A DNA stretch of 42,314 nucleotides from a virus. A program made the translations under genes and the position numbers. The notes under the pieces were generated by a model. The model did not search any database and was not told the DNA's origin. It saw only the letters and a program-made list of their open reading frames with translations. Location of the stretch: positions 1-42,314 of the IMG/VR virus record IMGVR_UViG_3300008050_000102; one strand, given 5' to 3'. Of the stretch, positions 19,147 through 26,503 are shown one piece after another (position 1 is the first letter of the stretch; each line of letters begins with the position of its first letter).

Positions 19147-19922
19147 TATTCAGCTTTTTCTTCATTAACAGTAATCGTAGTAAGAAAGGTATCCCGAAGT
19201 CTTATACCTATCATTTTAGCTATCTCGATAATAAGTTCGTTTGAGTAGTGAGGAGCTAATTCAAAATGTCTGGAGTTAGCCATATCTGCCATGTTTGTAG
19301 CCCCTATTTGTATGTAAGCAGGTGTTAGAGTGGTCTCTACACTTCCATTTACGTTTATAGACCCAGGGATCCTGTAATACTTTAAGACAACTTCGTTAAT
19401 GTCCGTAGGAAGGATCTCTATGTTGTGTGCTATAAGAGCAACAGGAAAAGCAGATGTTGGTGAAGACAAGTTACTATTCATTACTCTATCTGCATCTTCA
19501 GAATTATATATAAGCTCTAAAGGAGTTCTAACCCCAGTAACAGTATTATCTCTAATAGAAATAATCTTACCTAAGTTAGAAGGCTTCGCTAGAACAGAGA
19601 TCGAATCATCAGATGGATCGTACATCACCGCGTCATCATCCTCAATATAATCAATCTCCGCGCTGGCATCACCAAGTACAGTTTCATATATAAAGTAAGA
19701 CAAATCTTCTTCGACTTGCTTATATACCGACTTATCTCTAGAGTTGTCTACATTAGACCTTCTAAGCTTCTTAGAGAGCGCCAATTCAGTAAACATCTCA
19801 TTATATACGTTTTGCTGAGCTATAGCCGCAAAGGTGCTGAAAACCTCAGGAGTAACGAAGCCTTTCTGGTCTTTGTTGCAAAGATCTCTAACCGTGTTAT
19901 ATATATCTATCACGTTAATCAT
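19146..19922 (-). CDS. Ring/connector protein of the head-tail neck
   Basis: The product is 258 aa. Its N-terminus carries IDIYNTVRDLCNKDQKGFVT followed by PEVFSTFA (residues 5-32). I recognise this as the N-K-x-Q-x-G-x-x-T/S-P-x-x-F signature of neck proteins in Bacteroidetes phages, including crAss-like ones. The remainder is mixed alpha/beta and ends in a helical stretch. It is the first gene after a strong terminator at 19940-19966. A TATATTTG box lies 6 bases ahead of the start codon, so its transcript may be nearly leaderless. It overlaps the 291-aa ring gene at the stop codon. Together they probably form the adaptor between the portal and the giant tail protein. Confidence 0.65.
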   Translation of the reverse strand: MINVIDIYNTVRDLCNKDQKGFVTPEVFSTFAAIAQQNVYNEMFTELALSKKLRRSNVDNSRDKSVYKQVEEDLSYFIYETVLGDASAEIDYIEDDDAVMYDPSDDSISVLAKPSNLGKIISIRDNTVTGVRTPLELIYNSEDADRVMNSNLSSPTSAFPVALIAHNIEILPTDINEVVLKYYRIPGSINVNGSVETTLTPAYIQIGATNMADMANSRHFELAPHYSNELIIEIAKMIGIRLRDTFLTTITVNEEKAE

Positions 19923-19927
19923 ACATG

Positions 19928-19935
19928 CAAATATA
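19928..19935 (-). promoter_or_regulatory. TATATTTGC promoter-like box ahead of the ring genes
   Basis: The minus strand reads TATATTTGCATGT and then the start codon. The box matches TAnnTTTG, and the full 9-mer recurs upstream of three other genes in the window. It directly follows a terminator, the arrangement expected for a new transcription unit. There is no clear TTG at -33. Confidence 0.45.
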
Positions 19936-19939
19936 CGGA

Positions 19940-19966
19940 AAAGAAAAGCCGCCTAAATAGGCGGCC
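19940..19966 (-). terminator. Rho-independent terminator after the 280-aa gene
   Basis: In minus-strand RNA the stem GCCGCC, loop of six, GGCGGC is followed by TTTTCTTTT. The stem arms lie at 60-65 and 48-53 of the 19900 block, in the 72-base gap after the stop at 19995. A perfect six-pair GC stem in otherwise AT-rich DNA plus a T-tract makes this a strong call. Confidence 0.88.
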
Positions 19967-19994
19967 TTATCTATGTATAGTAATAGAATAAGTC

Positions 19995-20837
19995 TTATCC
20001 GAGCTTATCTAATTTTTCTTCGATTAGTGAAAGAACGCTACTACCTTTCTCAGTAAGACAGAATCTAACCATAGTATTTACAGGGTCTTGTCCTACAGGA
20101 ACGGAAACAATAAGAGAGTTTGAGTCAAACCAATACACTCCGCCAGCTTTCACGTTTAAGATCTGATACTCTTTAGCCTGATAGATTGATGCTCGACATG
20201 TAACCTCAGGGGAATCTAAAGAGGATAGAAGCTCTGCTGGTTTCGATTTAGCAATCTTTAGTAGATTAAATCTTATCTCTGAAGCTTGATCATTTATTCC
20301 GATTCCGAAATACATAGCTATAGGAAGAAGCTCTGTAATATCTCTGTCTCGAACAAGAGAAATAGCGTCATTAACTAAGAACTCTTTTTCTAATTCTTTT
20401 TGAGCATTTTGTCTTTTATCTACTTTTCTGAAAGTAGTTCCACCGTTAGCTATGTTTGCTGGGTGCATCTCTAAAAACTTTCTAAGATTAGGTTGTTCTT
20501 TAGGGACAAACATTTTTCCATCTCTGAAAGCTACAGACCTTTTTAAAGCATTCCCAGATTGTTCGTCCACATATATAGAGGGCTCATTAGGGCAAAATCT
20601 TATCTCACGAATAGAGTCTATTTCTTTATCGTAAATAGTAACTCCTTTTTGAGGTAACATAAAGACAATTCCGCCGCCTTTTATGATTTCAAACTCACAG
20701 TGATAAGCTTTTTCTTTTTGCTTTATCGTGCGTTTTTTTGCAGGTTTAGAAGGTGCTACTTCTTGAATTACAGCAGGCTTTTCAGCAACTGCTGGTTGTG
20801 GGCTCATAGGAGCCTTTTTTGTTTTTGTTTTTCCCAT
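19995..20837 (-). CDS. Conserved phage structural-type protein, 280 aa
   Basis: The first 45 residues are Lys/Pro/Ala-rich and probably disordered. Then comes a beta-rich domain (EIIKGGGIVFMLPQKGVTIY), the phrase VAFRDGKMFVPKEQPNLRKF leading into LEMHPAN (residues about 105-132), then a charged helix (QKELEKEF) and an alpha/beta C-terminus. I recall similar proteins encoded between capsid and tail genes of marine phages, but I cannot name a function. A DNA-binding tail-completion or virion-associated role is possible given the basic N-terminus. It is the last gene before a strong terminator and begins 28 bases after the lectin-like gene. Confidence 0.55.
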   Translation of the reverse strand: MGKTKTKKAPMSPQPAVAEKPAVIQEVAPSKPAKKRTIKQKEKAYHCEFEIIKGGGIVFMLPQKGVTIYDKEIDSIREIRFCPNEPSIYVDEQSGNALKRSVAFRDGKMFVPKEQPNLRKFLEMHPANIANGGTTFRKVDKRQNAQKELEKEFLVNDAISLVRDRDITELLPIAMYFGIGINDQASEIRFNLLKIAKSKPAELLSSLDSPEVTCRASIYQAKEYQILNVKAGGVYWFDSNSLIVSVPVGQDPVNTMVRFCLTEKGSSVLSLIEEKLDKLG

Positions 20838-20864
20838 TATTGAAATTAAATTAAAAGTTAGTTA

Positions 20865-22196
20865 TTATATATTATTTGCATTTATAGGGCTCGGATCGTA
20901 GAAAGCACTTAAATCTTTTGCCAGTTTTGTTGCGGCGTTTAAACCAATATCTTTATCTATCACTCCAAATCTTCCTATTGATCCATCAAAAGTGTTTACC
21001 GTTGAGTCTCCATATCCCCCTAAATTCTCTATAAGTAAGTCTCCGTCTGTAAGAAAGGATGTTTTATAGGTAAAAGTTGGATCGTCTCTTCTTGTTTTAG
21101 CTGGAATAAAAGAAATAATATTACCGTCCCGATTATGTAAAAACAAATTATAGTCTTTATCTCTGCGTATTACAAATACATCACATCGTCGAGTCTGCCC
21201 GTGATGGGATGTCCCCTGAGCATTAGCTTTAAGTTTATCGGGGAAAATAAAAGAATCTGTCCAGTCATCCTCTATTGAGGAAGAGGTTGCAGGTTGGCTT
21301 GAAACACCGCTATGTCTCATTGTAAATGAGCTAGATTGTACTTTACCTGTCGCGCCACCTGACAGTCTAGCTGAATCAACCTCAAGAATCTCTCCGCAAA
21401 ACCCAACCGTCTCTCCTGCTGTGTCTCCAAATAAAGGCCTATATCCATCATTCTTGCTATGTATTACAAAGTATATAGTGTAATCTGATTTTACCGTAAA
21501 AGAGTTAGGAATAGTAAAAAAAGCAGATACGCTAAAGGTCATACTTGGTTTTCCTATTCTTGTGGTCACGTTAGTTGCTGACGAAGCTTTAACAGTCCCT
21601 GTAGAAGCTACAATACTATATGTATCTCCGCCAGAACCTGCATTTTTCCAACTAGATACAGTTGTATCGTCAGCGAAAGTGTCAACCCATTCATGGTTAT
21701 AATCTATTATAGGCATGTTCTTATTAAAAGAAATACCTGCAATAACATTATTATGATCTCGTTCTTGAGATAAATTATCTTTTTGTGAATTACCTATATC
21801 AGAAGCGTTTTCTTTTAGGATTATTGTAACGTCGCTTTTATTTAAAACAGTTGATTTTTTAAAGGTTGATGATTTTTCTACTACATCGAACTTCATAACT
21901 TGTTCTGCAGTATCCCTAGAAATAAAGTTTATAATGTTTTCTATAAACGCCATCTCTTGTCCTTCCGTGCAGCTTACAGATACATTTGTCTTTTCTATAG
22001 ACTCCCCAGAAAAAAGGCTTACGTCTTCATACATGCCAGAACCATTAAAGGTTATATTCACAAAGCCTTTCACCGCCGTTAAAAACGATACGTTATCTGT
22101 AGGTACGGCGAAGACACTGAGGCCTTCCCCCATATCAGACGAGTGAACACTAGCTTTATTAATCTCTTCTCTGCGAAATAAAAAGAATTTTTTCAT
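20865..22196 (-). CDS. Virion protein with shared N-terminal domain and C-terminal lectin-like domain
   Basis: The product is 443 aa. Residues 1-95 resemble the whole 107-aa protein encoded just upstream: both start MKKF, then a hydrophobic strand pattern, and both end in an acidic F/M-x-x-x-I-x-x-x-I helix. Residues about 165-435 have the sequence texture of a concanavalin/LamG-like jelly roll, including YTIYFVIHSKND, YNLFLHNRDG and a closing DGSIGRFGVIDKDIGLNAAT strand-turn. Lectin-like folds in this place usually decorate capsid or tail and bind host or extracellular glycans. The start overlaps the stop of the 107-aa gene. I infer a decoration or head-fibre protein anchored by its N-terminal domain. 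Confidence 0.6.
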   Translation of the reverse strand: MKKFFLFRREEINKASVHSSDMGEGLSVFAVPTDNVSFLTAVKGFVNITFNGSGMYEDVSLFSGESIEKTNVSVSCTEGQEMAFIENIINFISRDTAEQVMKFDVVEKSSTFKKSTVLNKSDVTIILKENASDIGNSQKDNLSQERDHNNVIAGISFNKNMPIIDYNHEWVDTFADDTTVSSWKNAGSGGDTYSIVASTGTVKASSATNVTTRIGKPSMTFSVSAFFTIPNSFTVKSDYTIYFVIHSKNDGYRPLFGDTAGETVGFCGEILEVDSARLSGGATGKVQSSSFTMRHSGVSSQPATSSSIEDDWTDSFIFPDKLKANAQGTSHHGQTRRCDVFVIRRDKDYNLFLHNRDGNIISFIPAKTRRDDPTFTYKTSFLTDGDLLIENLGGYGDSTVNTFDGSIGRFGVIDKDIGLNAATKLAKDLSAFYDPSPINANNI

Positions 22197-22519
22197 TAGT
22201 GGTCTACGTCAAGGGTTATTGTGCATGAAAGAATGCTTGAGTGTAAAAACACATCATCTACATCATCACATACTACTATAGTTGGGGTATTGCCAAGGGA
22301 AATCTCATCACCTATAGCTTTCATGACCGCTTTCTCTCTATCAGCTGTAATCGTTAGCGTTACAATATCTAAGCTTATGGCCTGTCCAGTTCCTAGTGAT
22401 CCTGGAGAAAACTTAAGTAGAAGTGTAGCGTCTGCCGCTACAGTCATAGCTATAAGATTGTCTGCAGGGTATGTAGCTGCATCATCTGCAGCATCTATAA
22501 ACTGTAAGAATTTTTTCAT
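22196..22519 (-). CDS. Small virion protein sharing the N-terminal domain of the 443-aa protein
   Basis: The 107-aa product reads MKKFLQFIDAADDAATYPAD and continues with alternating hydrophobic residues, then TADREKAVMKAIGDEISL and a C-terminal beta strand rich in Asp and Val. Similar small proteins are common in marine phage structural modules, but I have no named function. The likeness to the start of the next gene suggests a duplicated virion-binding domain: one copy is free and the other carries a lectin. It is the first gene after a strong terminator and has a TATATTTGC box 17 bases ahead of its start. Confidence 0.6.
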   Translation of the reverse strand: MKKFLQFIDAADDAATYPADNLIAMTVAADATLLLKFSPGSLGTGQAISLDIVTLTITADREKAVMKAIGDEISLGNTPTIVVCDDVDDVFLHSSILSCTITLDVDH

Positions 22520-22535
22520 TTTACTAAATTACACG

Positions 22536-22543
22536 CAAATATA
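22536..22543 (-). promoter_or_regulatory. TATATTTGC promoter-like box after a terminator
   Basis: The minus strand reads TATATTTGCGTG 17 bases before the start of the 107-aa gene. At the expected 19-base spacing upstream is TTA rather than TTG, so the -33 half is only partial. Its place just after a terminator argues for real promoter function. Confidence 0.5.
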
Positions 22544-22560
22544 CACAGAAATAAAAGAGT

Positions 22561-22588
22561 AATAAAAAAGGCCCCAGAAGAGGCCTTT
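22561..22588 (-). terminator. Rho-independent terminator after the capsid/decoration genes
   Basis: Minus-strand RNA carries AAAGGCC, an 8-base loop, GGCCTTT and a run of seven Ts, then ATT. It lies 26 bases after the stop of the 120-aa gene (22614). This fits a classical intrinsic terminator and should end or attenuate the capsid transcript. Confidence 0.9.
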
Positions 22589-22613
22589 CTCGTGTAGTGT
22601 TGCTTACTTAAGC

Positions 22614-22976
22614 TTAAGCTGAAGTTGCTCCGCTGAATCCAAGTGGAGCCCATGCTTCACCGTTCCAGATTAACGTAATGTTTTCGTTAGATGCGTTTAA
22701 AGTAATAACGTCATTCTCTGCAAATACTGTAGTTGCTACTGTAATCGCTGCTAAGTTTGTACCATCAGCATCTTCAGCCCAAAGGACCATGATTTGACCT
22801 GGGATGTCACCATTAGCTAATGTAAAAGCATTTGAGCTACCAGATCCAATGTCAAATTTTACATAACTCGTAGTAATAGGGATAGCCCCATCATCCGACT
22901 CAGTTAACGTTATCGCGGCTCCCTTTAAGTAAAGAGGGAAAACGTGATTTTCTCTAGTTGTGTTTGCTACTGCCAT
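22614..22976 (-). CDS. Small head protein, possible decoration protein
   Basis: The 120-aa product is beta-rich: short strands rich in Ile, Thr and Val with many Asn, Asp and Gly turns (TLANGDIPGQIMVLWAEDAD, then a LIWNGEAWAPLGF ending). There is no membrane segment or signal. The gene lies 74 bases downstream of the major capsid gene and upstream of a strong terminator, so it belongs to the capsid transcript. A role as head decoration or head completion protein is an inference from position and texture. I recognise no family. Confidence 0.55.
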   Translation of the reverse strand: MAVANTTRENHVFPLYLKGAAITLTESDDGAIPITTSYVKFDIGSGSSNAFTLANGDIPGQIMVLWAEDADGTNLAAITVATTVFAENDVITLNASNENITLIWNGEAWAPLGFSGATSA

Positions 22977-23001
22977 ATTTTCTATATGTTTTGTAGTTTA
23001 A

Positions 23002-23034
23002 GGGAGAAAGAAGAACCAAAGCCTTCCTCCTCCC
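23002..23034 (-). promoter_or_regulatory. Long RNA hairpin in the spacer after the major capsid gene
   Basis: In the minus-strand transcript, GGGAGGAGGAAG and CTTCTTTCTCCC form a 12-pair stem (ten Watson-Crick and two G-U) around a 9-base loop, in the 74-base spacer after the capsid stop. No T-tract follows, so it is not a standard terminator. Protection of the capsid mRNA 3' end, processing or partial attenuation are options. Confidence 0.55.
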
Positions 23035-23050
23035 GTCAACTTAGTTAATA

Positions 23051-24469
23051 TTATCCTTTAATAAGGACGTGTTGGTTCGCAGCACGAGTCACAAGAGCAA
23101 CTTCAGAGCGGTAGTGGAACGTAGCAACGTCACGACCAGCATCTCCGTTATTGTTATGCCCCATAACTCCACCTCCAGTTACCCAGTGATCTAAGTCACG
23201 AGAGTATCCTCCAGCTTCTTTATGGTACATCGCTAAAGCAGGTGACTTAATTCCTGTACGAGCGTCAGCTACCTGAGACATAGGAACCATAGCTCCCTGT
23301 AGGTAATTAGATGCTCCAAGAAGAGTTGGATCGTTTAACAGTTTCCAGTCATGCTTGTGGAATGTATATCCTCCACGAGTGAAAGATTTAAAACCAAGGT
23401 TTACAGCCATATCAGCATCGTTGTTAAACGCTCCGAATTGACCAGCTAAACCAGCAGTAACTTGAGTTGCAACTCCTCCAGCTAACATATCGTCGATAGC
23501 TAAATCTTGCGTTCTGTTTACGTACATAGCATACTCAGATGGTGCACCGTTCTTATCAAGCTCCATAATGATATTATCGAACTCGGCAAAAGAATCTAGT
23601 GGATTTGAGTTTGCGTTAGAAACTATAATACCTCTTTGCTCAACAGCAGAGACGTAACCTTCAGAACCAACTCCTGTTTCAACCCCTGCATTTACTGCAT
23701 GAGCTCCAACGTTTGTTATAACGTCAGCAGCGATTCCTGTTTCAGCAAAAAGCAACATCATCTCACGACGGTCTTCAAAACGCTTACGTGCGTCTTGCTC
23801 ACCTTTCATGTACCAGCGGTATTCTCCACCTCCGATATCTACCCATCCAATATTTGTTGCTTGAGATCCGTTCACTTGGAAGCGGTCTTTAACAATCATA
23901 AATGGATTTTTACGTTTTACCGCATCAGTATCAGTGAAGTGAGAAGGTTGCTCTTGTCCTTGACCGTATAAGTTTCCTAAAACAATCCAGTCTCTAGTAG
24001 AAGTAGCATTAGCTACTGCAGCTTCTCCGTCTAAAGAAGCTACTACTGCTTCTGTAGCTGCTGTAGGATCTGCATCATCTAGACTTAGAACAATGTAACG
24101 TCTTCCGTCAGCAGTGTCCATTAATACATCGTTAGCACCAAAAGGACATCCGTCAGTACTGAGCGCAGTCCATACTATAGTACATTGATCTACATCTTTT
24201 GATTTAGTCTGAGTTACAGAAACTTTTCTGTGACGACGACCTTCTTCAAAGTAATGAATTTCATCATTAGTTCCACCAGCTTGTATTGCGCCAGTTAGTT
24301 TTAAAAAGCCAGTGATACCTTGTTCACCGTAAGTTTTAACAAGCTCTGGAAGAACAAAATCTTTATTCTGCTTTAGAAGAGTGTTTAAGGTAGTATATGA
24401 CTCAGGGGTTAACCTGAGGTTCGCTGGGGAGGCATCGACGCCCTCTGCAGCTGCAGCTATATCAGCCAT
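23051..24469 (-). CDS. Major capsid protein, crAss-like type
   Basis: The product is 472 aa and forms the icosahedral shell. The N-terminal arm is followed by IHYFEEGRRH (residues 71-80), then NPFMIVKDRFQVNG with IGWVDI (188-212), then YRWYMKGEQDARKRFEDRRE (217-236) leading into MMLLFAE. Further on are FDNIIMELDKNGAP, AIDDMLA, NLGFKSFTRGGYTFHKHDWK with LLNDPTLLG, and a final ANQHVLIKG strand. I recall this order (EEDRLH, NPF/V-x-I-x-DYFEVSGS, YxWYLKxExxTRxRFED, F-x-RGSYxFYKTDWKYLND) as characteristic of crAss-like capsid proteins. The length is also close to that family. It follows the scaffold-like gene by 13 bases. This is one of the most confident assignments in the window. Confidence 0.9.
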   Translation of the reverse strand: MADIAAAAEGVDASPANLRLTPESYTTLNTLLKQNKDFVLPELVKTYGEQGITGFLKLTGAIQAGGTNDEIHYFEEGRRHRKVSVTQTKSKDVDQCTIVWTALSTDGCPFGANDVLMDTADGRRYIVLSLDDADPTAATEAVVASLDGEAAVANATSTRDWIVLGNLYGQGQEQPSHFTDTDAVKRKNPFMIVKDRFQVNGSQATNIGWVDIGGGEYRWYMKGEQDARKRFEDRREMMLLFAETGIAADVITNVGAHAVNAGVETGVGSEGYVSAVEQRGIIVSNANSNPLDSFAEFDNIIMELDKNGAPSEYAMYVNRTQDLAIDDMLAGGVATQVTAGLAGQFGAFNNDADMAVNLGFKSFTRGGYTFHKHDWKLLNDPTLLGASNYLQGAMVPMSQVADARTGIKSPALAMYHKEAGGYSRDLDHWVTGGGVMGHNNNGDAGRDVATFHYRSEVALVTRAANQHVLIKG

Positions 24470-24482
24470 ATTTTCTTAATAT

Positions 24483-25688
24483 TTATATTTTAACAGTAAG
24501 CTTAGAGGAATCTCCTCTAAGTATATTTCGTACTTGCTCGGCTAGTTTATTTGTTTGTTCGCCTTGCACAGTACTTTGTGGAGCTTGAGTAGAAACATTA
24601 GCCGCTGACTGAACTACATTTTTTTGACCATCGCTAAGGCCTTGTCTATATGTAGACGAGACGATAGAATCAATGTTGTCAATAATAGCTCGGTGAGAGT
24701 TTAACGAATCATAATCCCAACTTCCGTCAGACTGAACATAAGAATCAAAGTAATTATCTAATTTAGAATTCCTGTTGATTAAGTCCTGTCTGTATCGGTC
24801 ATCCAAACCGAAAGTAAATGTCTTCTCATTACCTAGATCAAATTCTAGTCCTGTAAGAGCAGACGTTTCGGCCTTCATATTTGAAAGCCATTGCTCGTTT
24901 ACGAAGCCTTGTGCTGTTGCCTCTTTAGGTTCAGGTGCGGCATATCTCATGCGCGTTTCCTCTATCCTAGATTTAGCCTCTGCAGCGTCCACCTTTGCTT
25001 GAAGGGCAGTCACTTTTACTTCTTCTTCAGAACTTGCACTTGGATCTAAGTTGTACTTATTCTGAATGAGCGTTGTAACTTCCTCTGATGATAAAGTTGG
25101 GTATTGGATAGCCATATCTACTTTCAGGGTCGTTATATCATCCATCTCAGATGTATTTAACGACTGATAAGTAAACCATTCCTGAGGAGACCTTCCAGTT
25201 TCCGTCACGAATTTAGATATTGCTTCCACCCTTTCATCAATAGGGGAGGTTACATTTGTCAAGTCATCTAAAGATAGCACCTCTCTCCCTAGCCTTTCGC
25301 TAAGGTATGTAGAGATAGCCCCATCTATTTGATCTTGACTATATTGTTCGTTACCAGAAGAATCCGTTGTAGGCTCTTGCTGGTCAGTTCCTTTTAATAC
25401 TTTCGTCCCGCCTGTAACCAATTGGTCTATAGGGGTTTCAGTAGTTTCTGTAGCTGCTGGAGCTTCAGTAGTTTCAGTAGCTACAGGTTCTCCTTGCGGT
25501 TCCGAACTAGGTTCTGGTGTAACCGCTTCAGATTGTTCTACCTGCGGAGTAGAAGTTTCTTGTGCCTCTACTTGAGGTTCAGGTGCTACTTGTGTTTCTG
25601 CTTGAGGCTCTGTATTCATAGAGACGGCAAGCTCTTCAGGAGTATTAAACACTTTAAATTCTCCGATTTTATCAACTGTATTTTCCAT
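24483..25688 (-). CDS. Scaffold-like acidic protein upstream of the capsid gene
   Basis: The product is 401 aa. Residues about 20-95 are low complexity, almost only Glu, Pro, Thr, Gln, Ala and Val, with near-repeats such as ETTEAPAATETTETP. Residues 110-300 are acidic and helical, and the C-terminus ends in LRGDSSKLTVKI with several basic residues. An acidic helical protein with a small basic tail, encoded 13 bases before the major capsid gene, fits a capsid assembly scaffold. No protease is visible, so scaffold removal could be by exit rather than cleavage. The call rests on composition and position, not on a recognised domain. Confidence 0.65.
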   Translation of the reverse strand: MENTVDKIGEFKVFNTPEELAVSMNTEPQAETQVAPEPQVEAQETSTPQVEQSEAVTPEPSSEPQGEPVATETTEAPAATETTETPIDQLVTGGTKVLKGTDQQEPTTDSSGNEQYSQDQIDGAISTYLSERLGREVLSLDDLTNVTSPIDERVEAISKFVTETGRSPQEWFTYQSLNTSEMDDITTLKVDMAIQYPTLSSEEVTTLIQNKYNLDPSASSEEEVKVTALQAKVDAAEAKSRIEETRMRYAAPEPKEATAQGFVNEQWLSNMKAETSALTGLEFDLGNEKTFTFGLDDRYRQDLINRNSKLDNYFDSYVQSDGSWDYDSLNSHRAIIDNIDSIVSSTYRQGLSDGQKNVVQSAANVSTQAPQSTVQGEQTNKLAEQVRNILRGDSSKLTVKI

Positions 25689-25714
25689 TATTATTTAATT
25701 TATTAATTTATATT

Positions 25715-26053
25715 TTACGCAGCTGGTCCGAGGTAACAGATATATCCTCCTCCAGTGCTAGACGAAGCTGTTACAGCTGTCCATCTCCCGTAAATAGTAA
25801 CCCCTTGTGGGAAAGTATTTGAGACGGCTACTGCCACTTGATTTGTTCCCGCTCCAAAAGGAGTCGTAGTCCCAAAGAATTGAGCTGGGTCTTCTTGAGT
25901 CAGCACTGTAAAGTTAGTATCTGACAGACAGGTTATAGATACAACCACCTTTCCGCTTGGTGGAGTATATGCACTCCCGTCATCTACGAGAGCGCTACCG
26001 TGCTGACCAAAGGCCGCCTGGTTTGCCATTCCTGTATTTGCTAATGTTGCCAT
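25715..26053 (-). CDS. Small beta-rich virion protein, 112 aa
   Basis: The sequence is Gly-, Ala-, Ser- and Thr-rich with short strands (KVVVSITCLSDTNFTVLT) and a C-terminal pattern FPQGVTIYGRWTAVTA leading to a YICYLGPAA end. I associate this IYGRWT ... YLG ending with small structural proteins that occur beside capsid or tail fibre genes in marine phages. It has no membrane segment. It lies between the 126-aa adaptor-like gene and the scaffold gene. A head decoration or fibre-base role is possible but not shown. Confidence 0.55.
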   Translation of the reverse strand: MATLANTGMANQAAFGQHGSALVDDGSAYTPPSGKVVVSITCLSDTNFTVLTQEDPAQFFGTTTPFGAGTNQVAVAVSNTFPQGVTIYGRWTAVTASSSTGGGYICYLGPAA

Positions 26054-26073
26054 ATTTGTGTATTATTTGTGTA

Positions 26074-26081
26074 CAAAGGTA
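26074..26081 (-). promoter_or_regulatory. Promoter -7-like box TACCTTTG before the 112-aa gene
   Basis: A TAnnTTTG match lies on the minus strand 20 bases before the start at 26053, in a 65-base gap. There is no TTG at -33. It would serve the 112-aa, scaffold and capsid genes if functional. Confidence 0.3.
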
Positions 26082-26118
26082 GTTATTTATTAAGTTTCTT
26101 TTTTAGAGTCCTTCCTCT

Positions 26119-26499
26119 TTATATCTTATAGTATTCGTAGTCCAACCCCATAAACCCGTGAACCCCATCTCCAGAGACATCCACAGCTTTATCAGCCCAT
26201 CCATCAGGGTGTGTAACAGGCTCTTGCCCAGTGACTTCCCCATCTACAATAATATCTGCCCCGACAAGGCCTTTCCATAAGACATCTACATGATATCCGC
26301 TAGACAGTACTGGAGCGGTAGTTTCTTCTCCCGCCTCGTTATACTCTCCTGGAGTAGTGACTATATTCCCTAACCTAACTATGGTATGTCCGTGGGTTGG
26401 GTAGCTGTTGCCTTCTTCGTCTGTTCCTACACCTAAAGCTTCTATAGCAGTATCTGCTTGAGCTTTGTTTGTGAATTCGTATTTACCTATTTTTTTCAT
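26119..26499 (-). CDS. Fibre-associated small protein, 126 aa
   Basis: The protein starts MKKIGKYEFTNKAQADTAIE and continues through an NSYPTHGHTIVRLGNI segment, a VDVLWKGLV strand, and ends with GDGVHGFMGLDYEYYKI. The HGHTI and GVHGFxGxxY elements recur in small proteins encoded next to tail fibre genes in flavobacterial phages, as far as I recall. Its gene follows the 674-aa fibre gene by 4 bases, so the two are likely made together. A role as fibre cap, adaptor or assembly factor is inferred from the neighbourhood. It has no catalytic signature. Confidence 0.5.
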   Translation of the reverse strand: MKKIGKYEFTNKAQADTAIEALGVGTDEEGNSYPTHGHTIVRLGNIVTTPGEYNEAGEETTAPVLSSGYHVDVLWKGLVGADIIVDGEVTGQEPVTHPDGWADKAVDVSGDGVHGFMGLDYEYYKI

Positions 26500-26503
26500 A
26501 TTC

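Noticed and set aside
22221-22562. A plus-strand 113-aa ORF
   Set aside because: It is antisense to the 107-aa virion gene and runs into a promoter/terminator region, with no family pattern.
25422-25706. Plus-strand ORF with repeated Cys, Arg, Phe and Ser; possible repeat array
   Set aside because: It mirrors the Glu/Pro/Thr/Gln low-complexity part of the scaffold-like gene. The near-repeats are coding low complexity, not a CRISPR or tandem DNA array.
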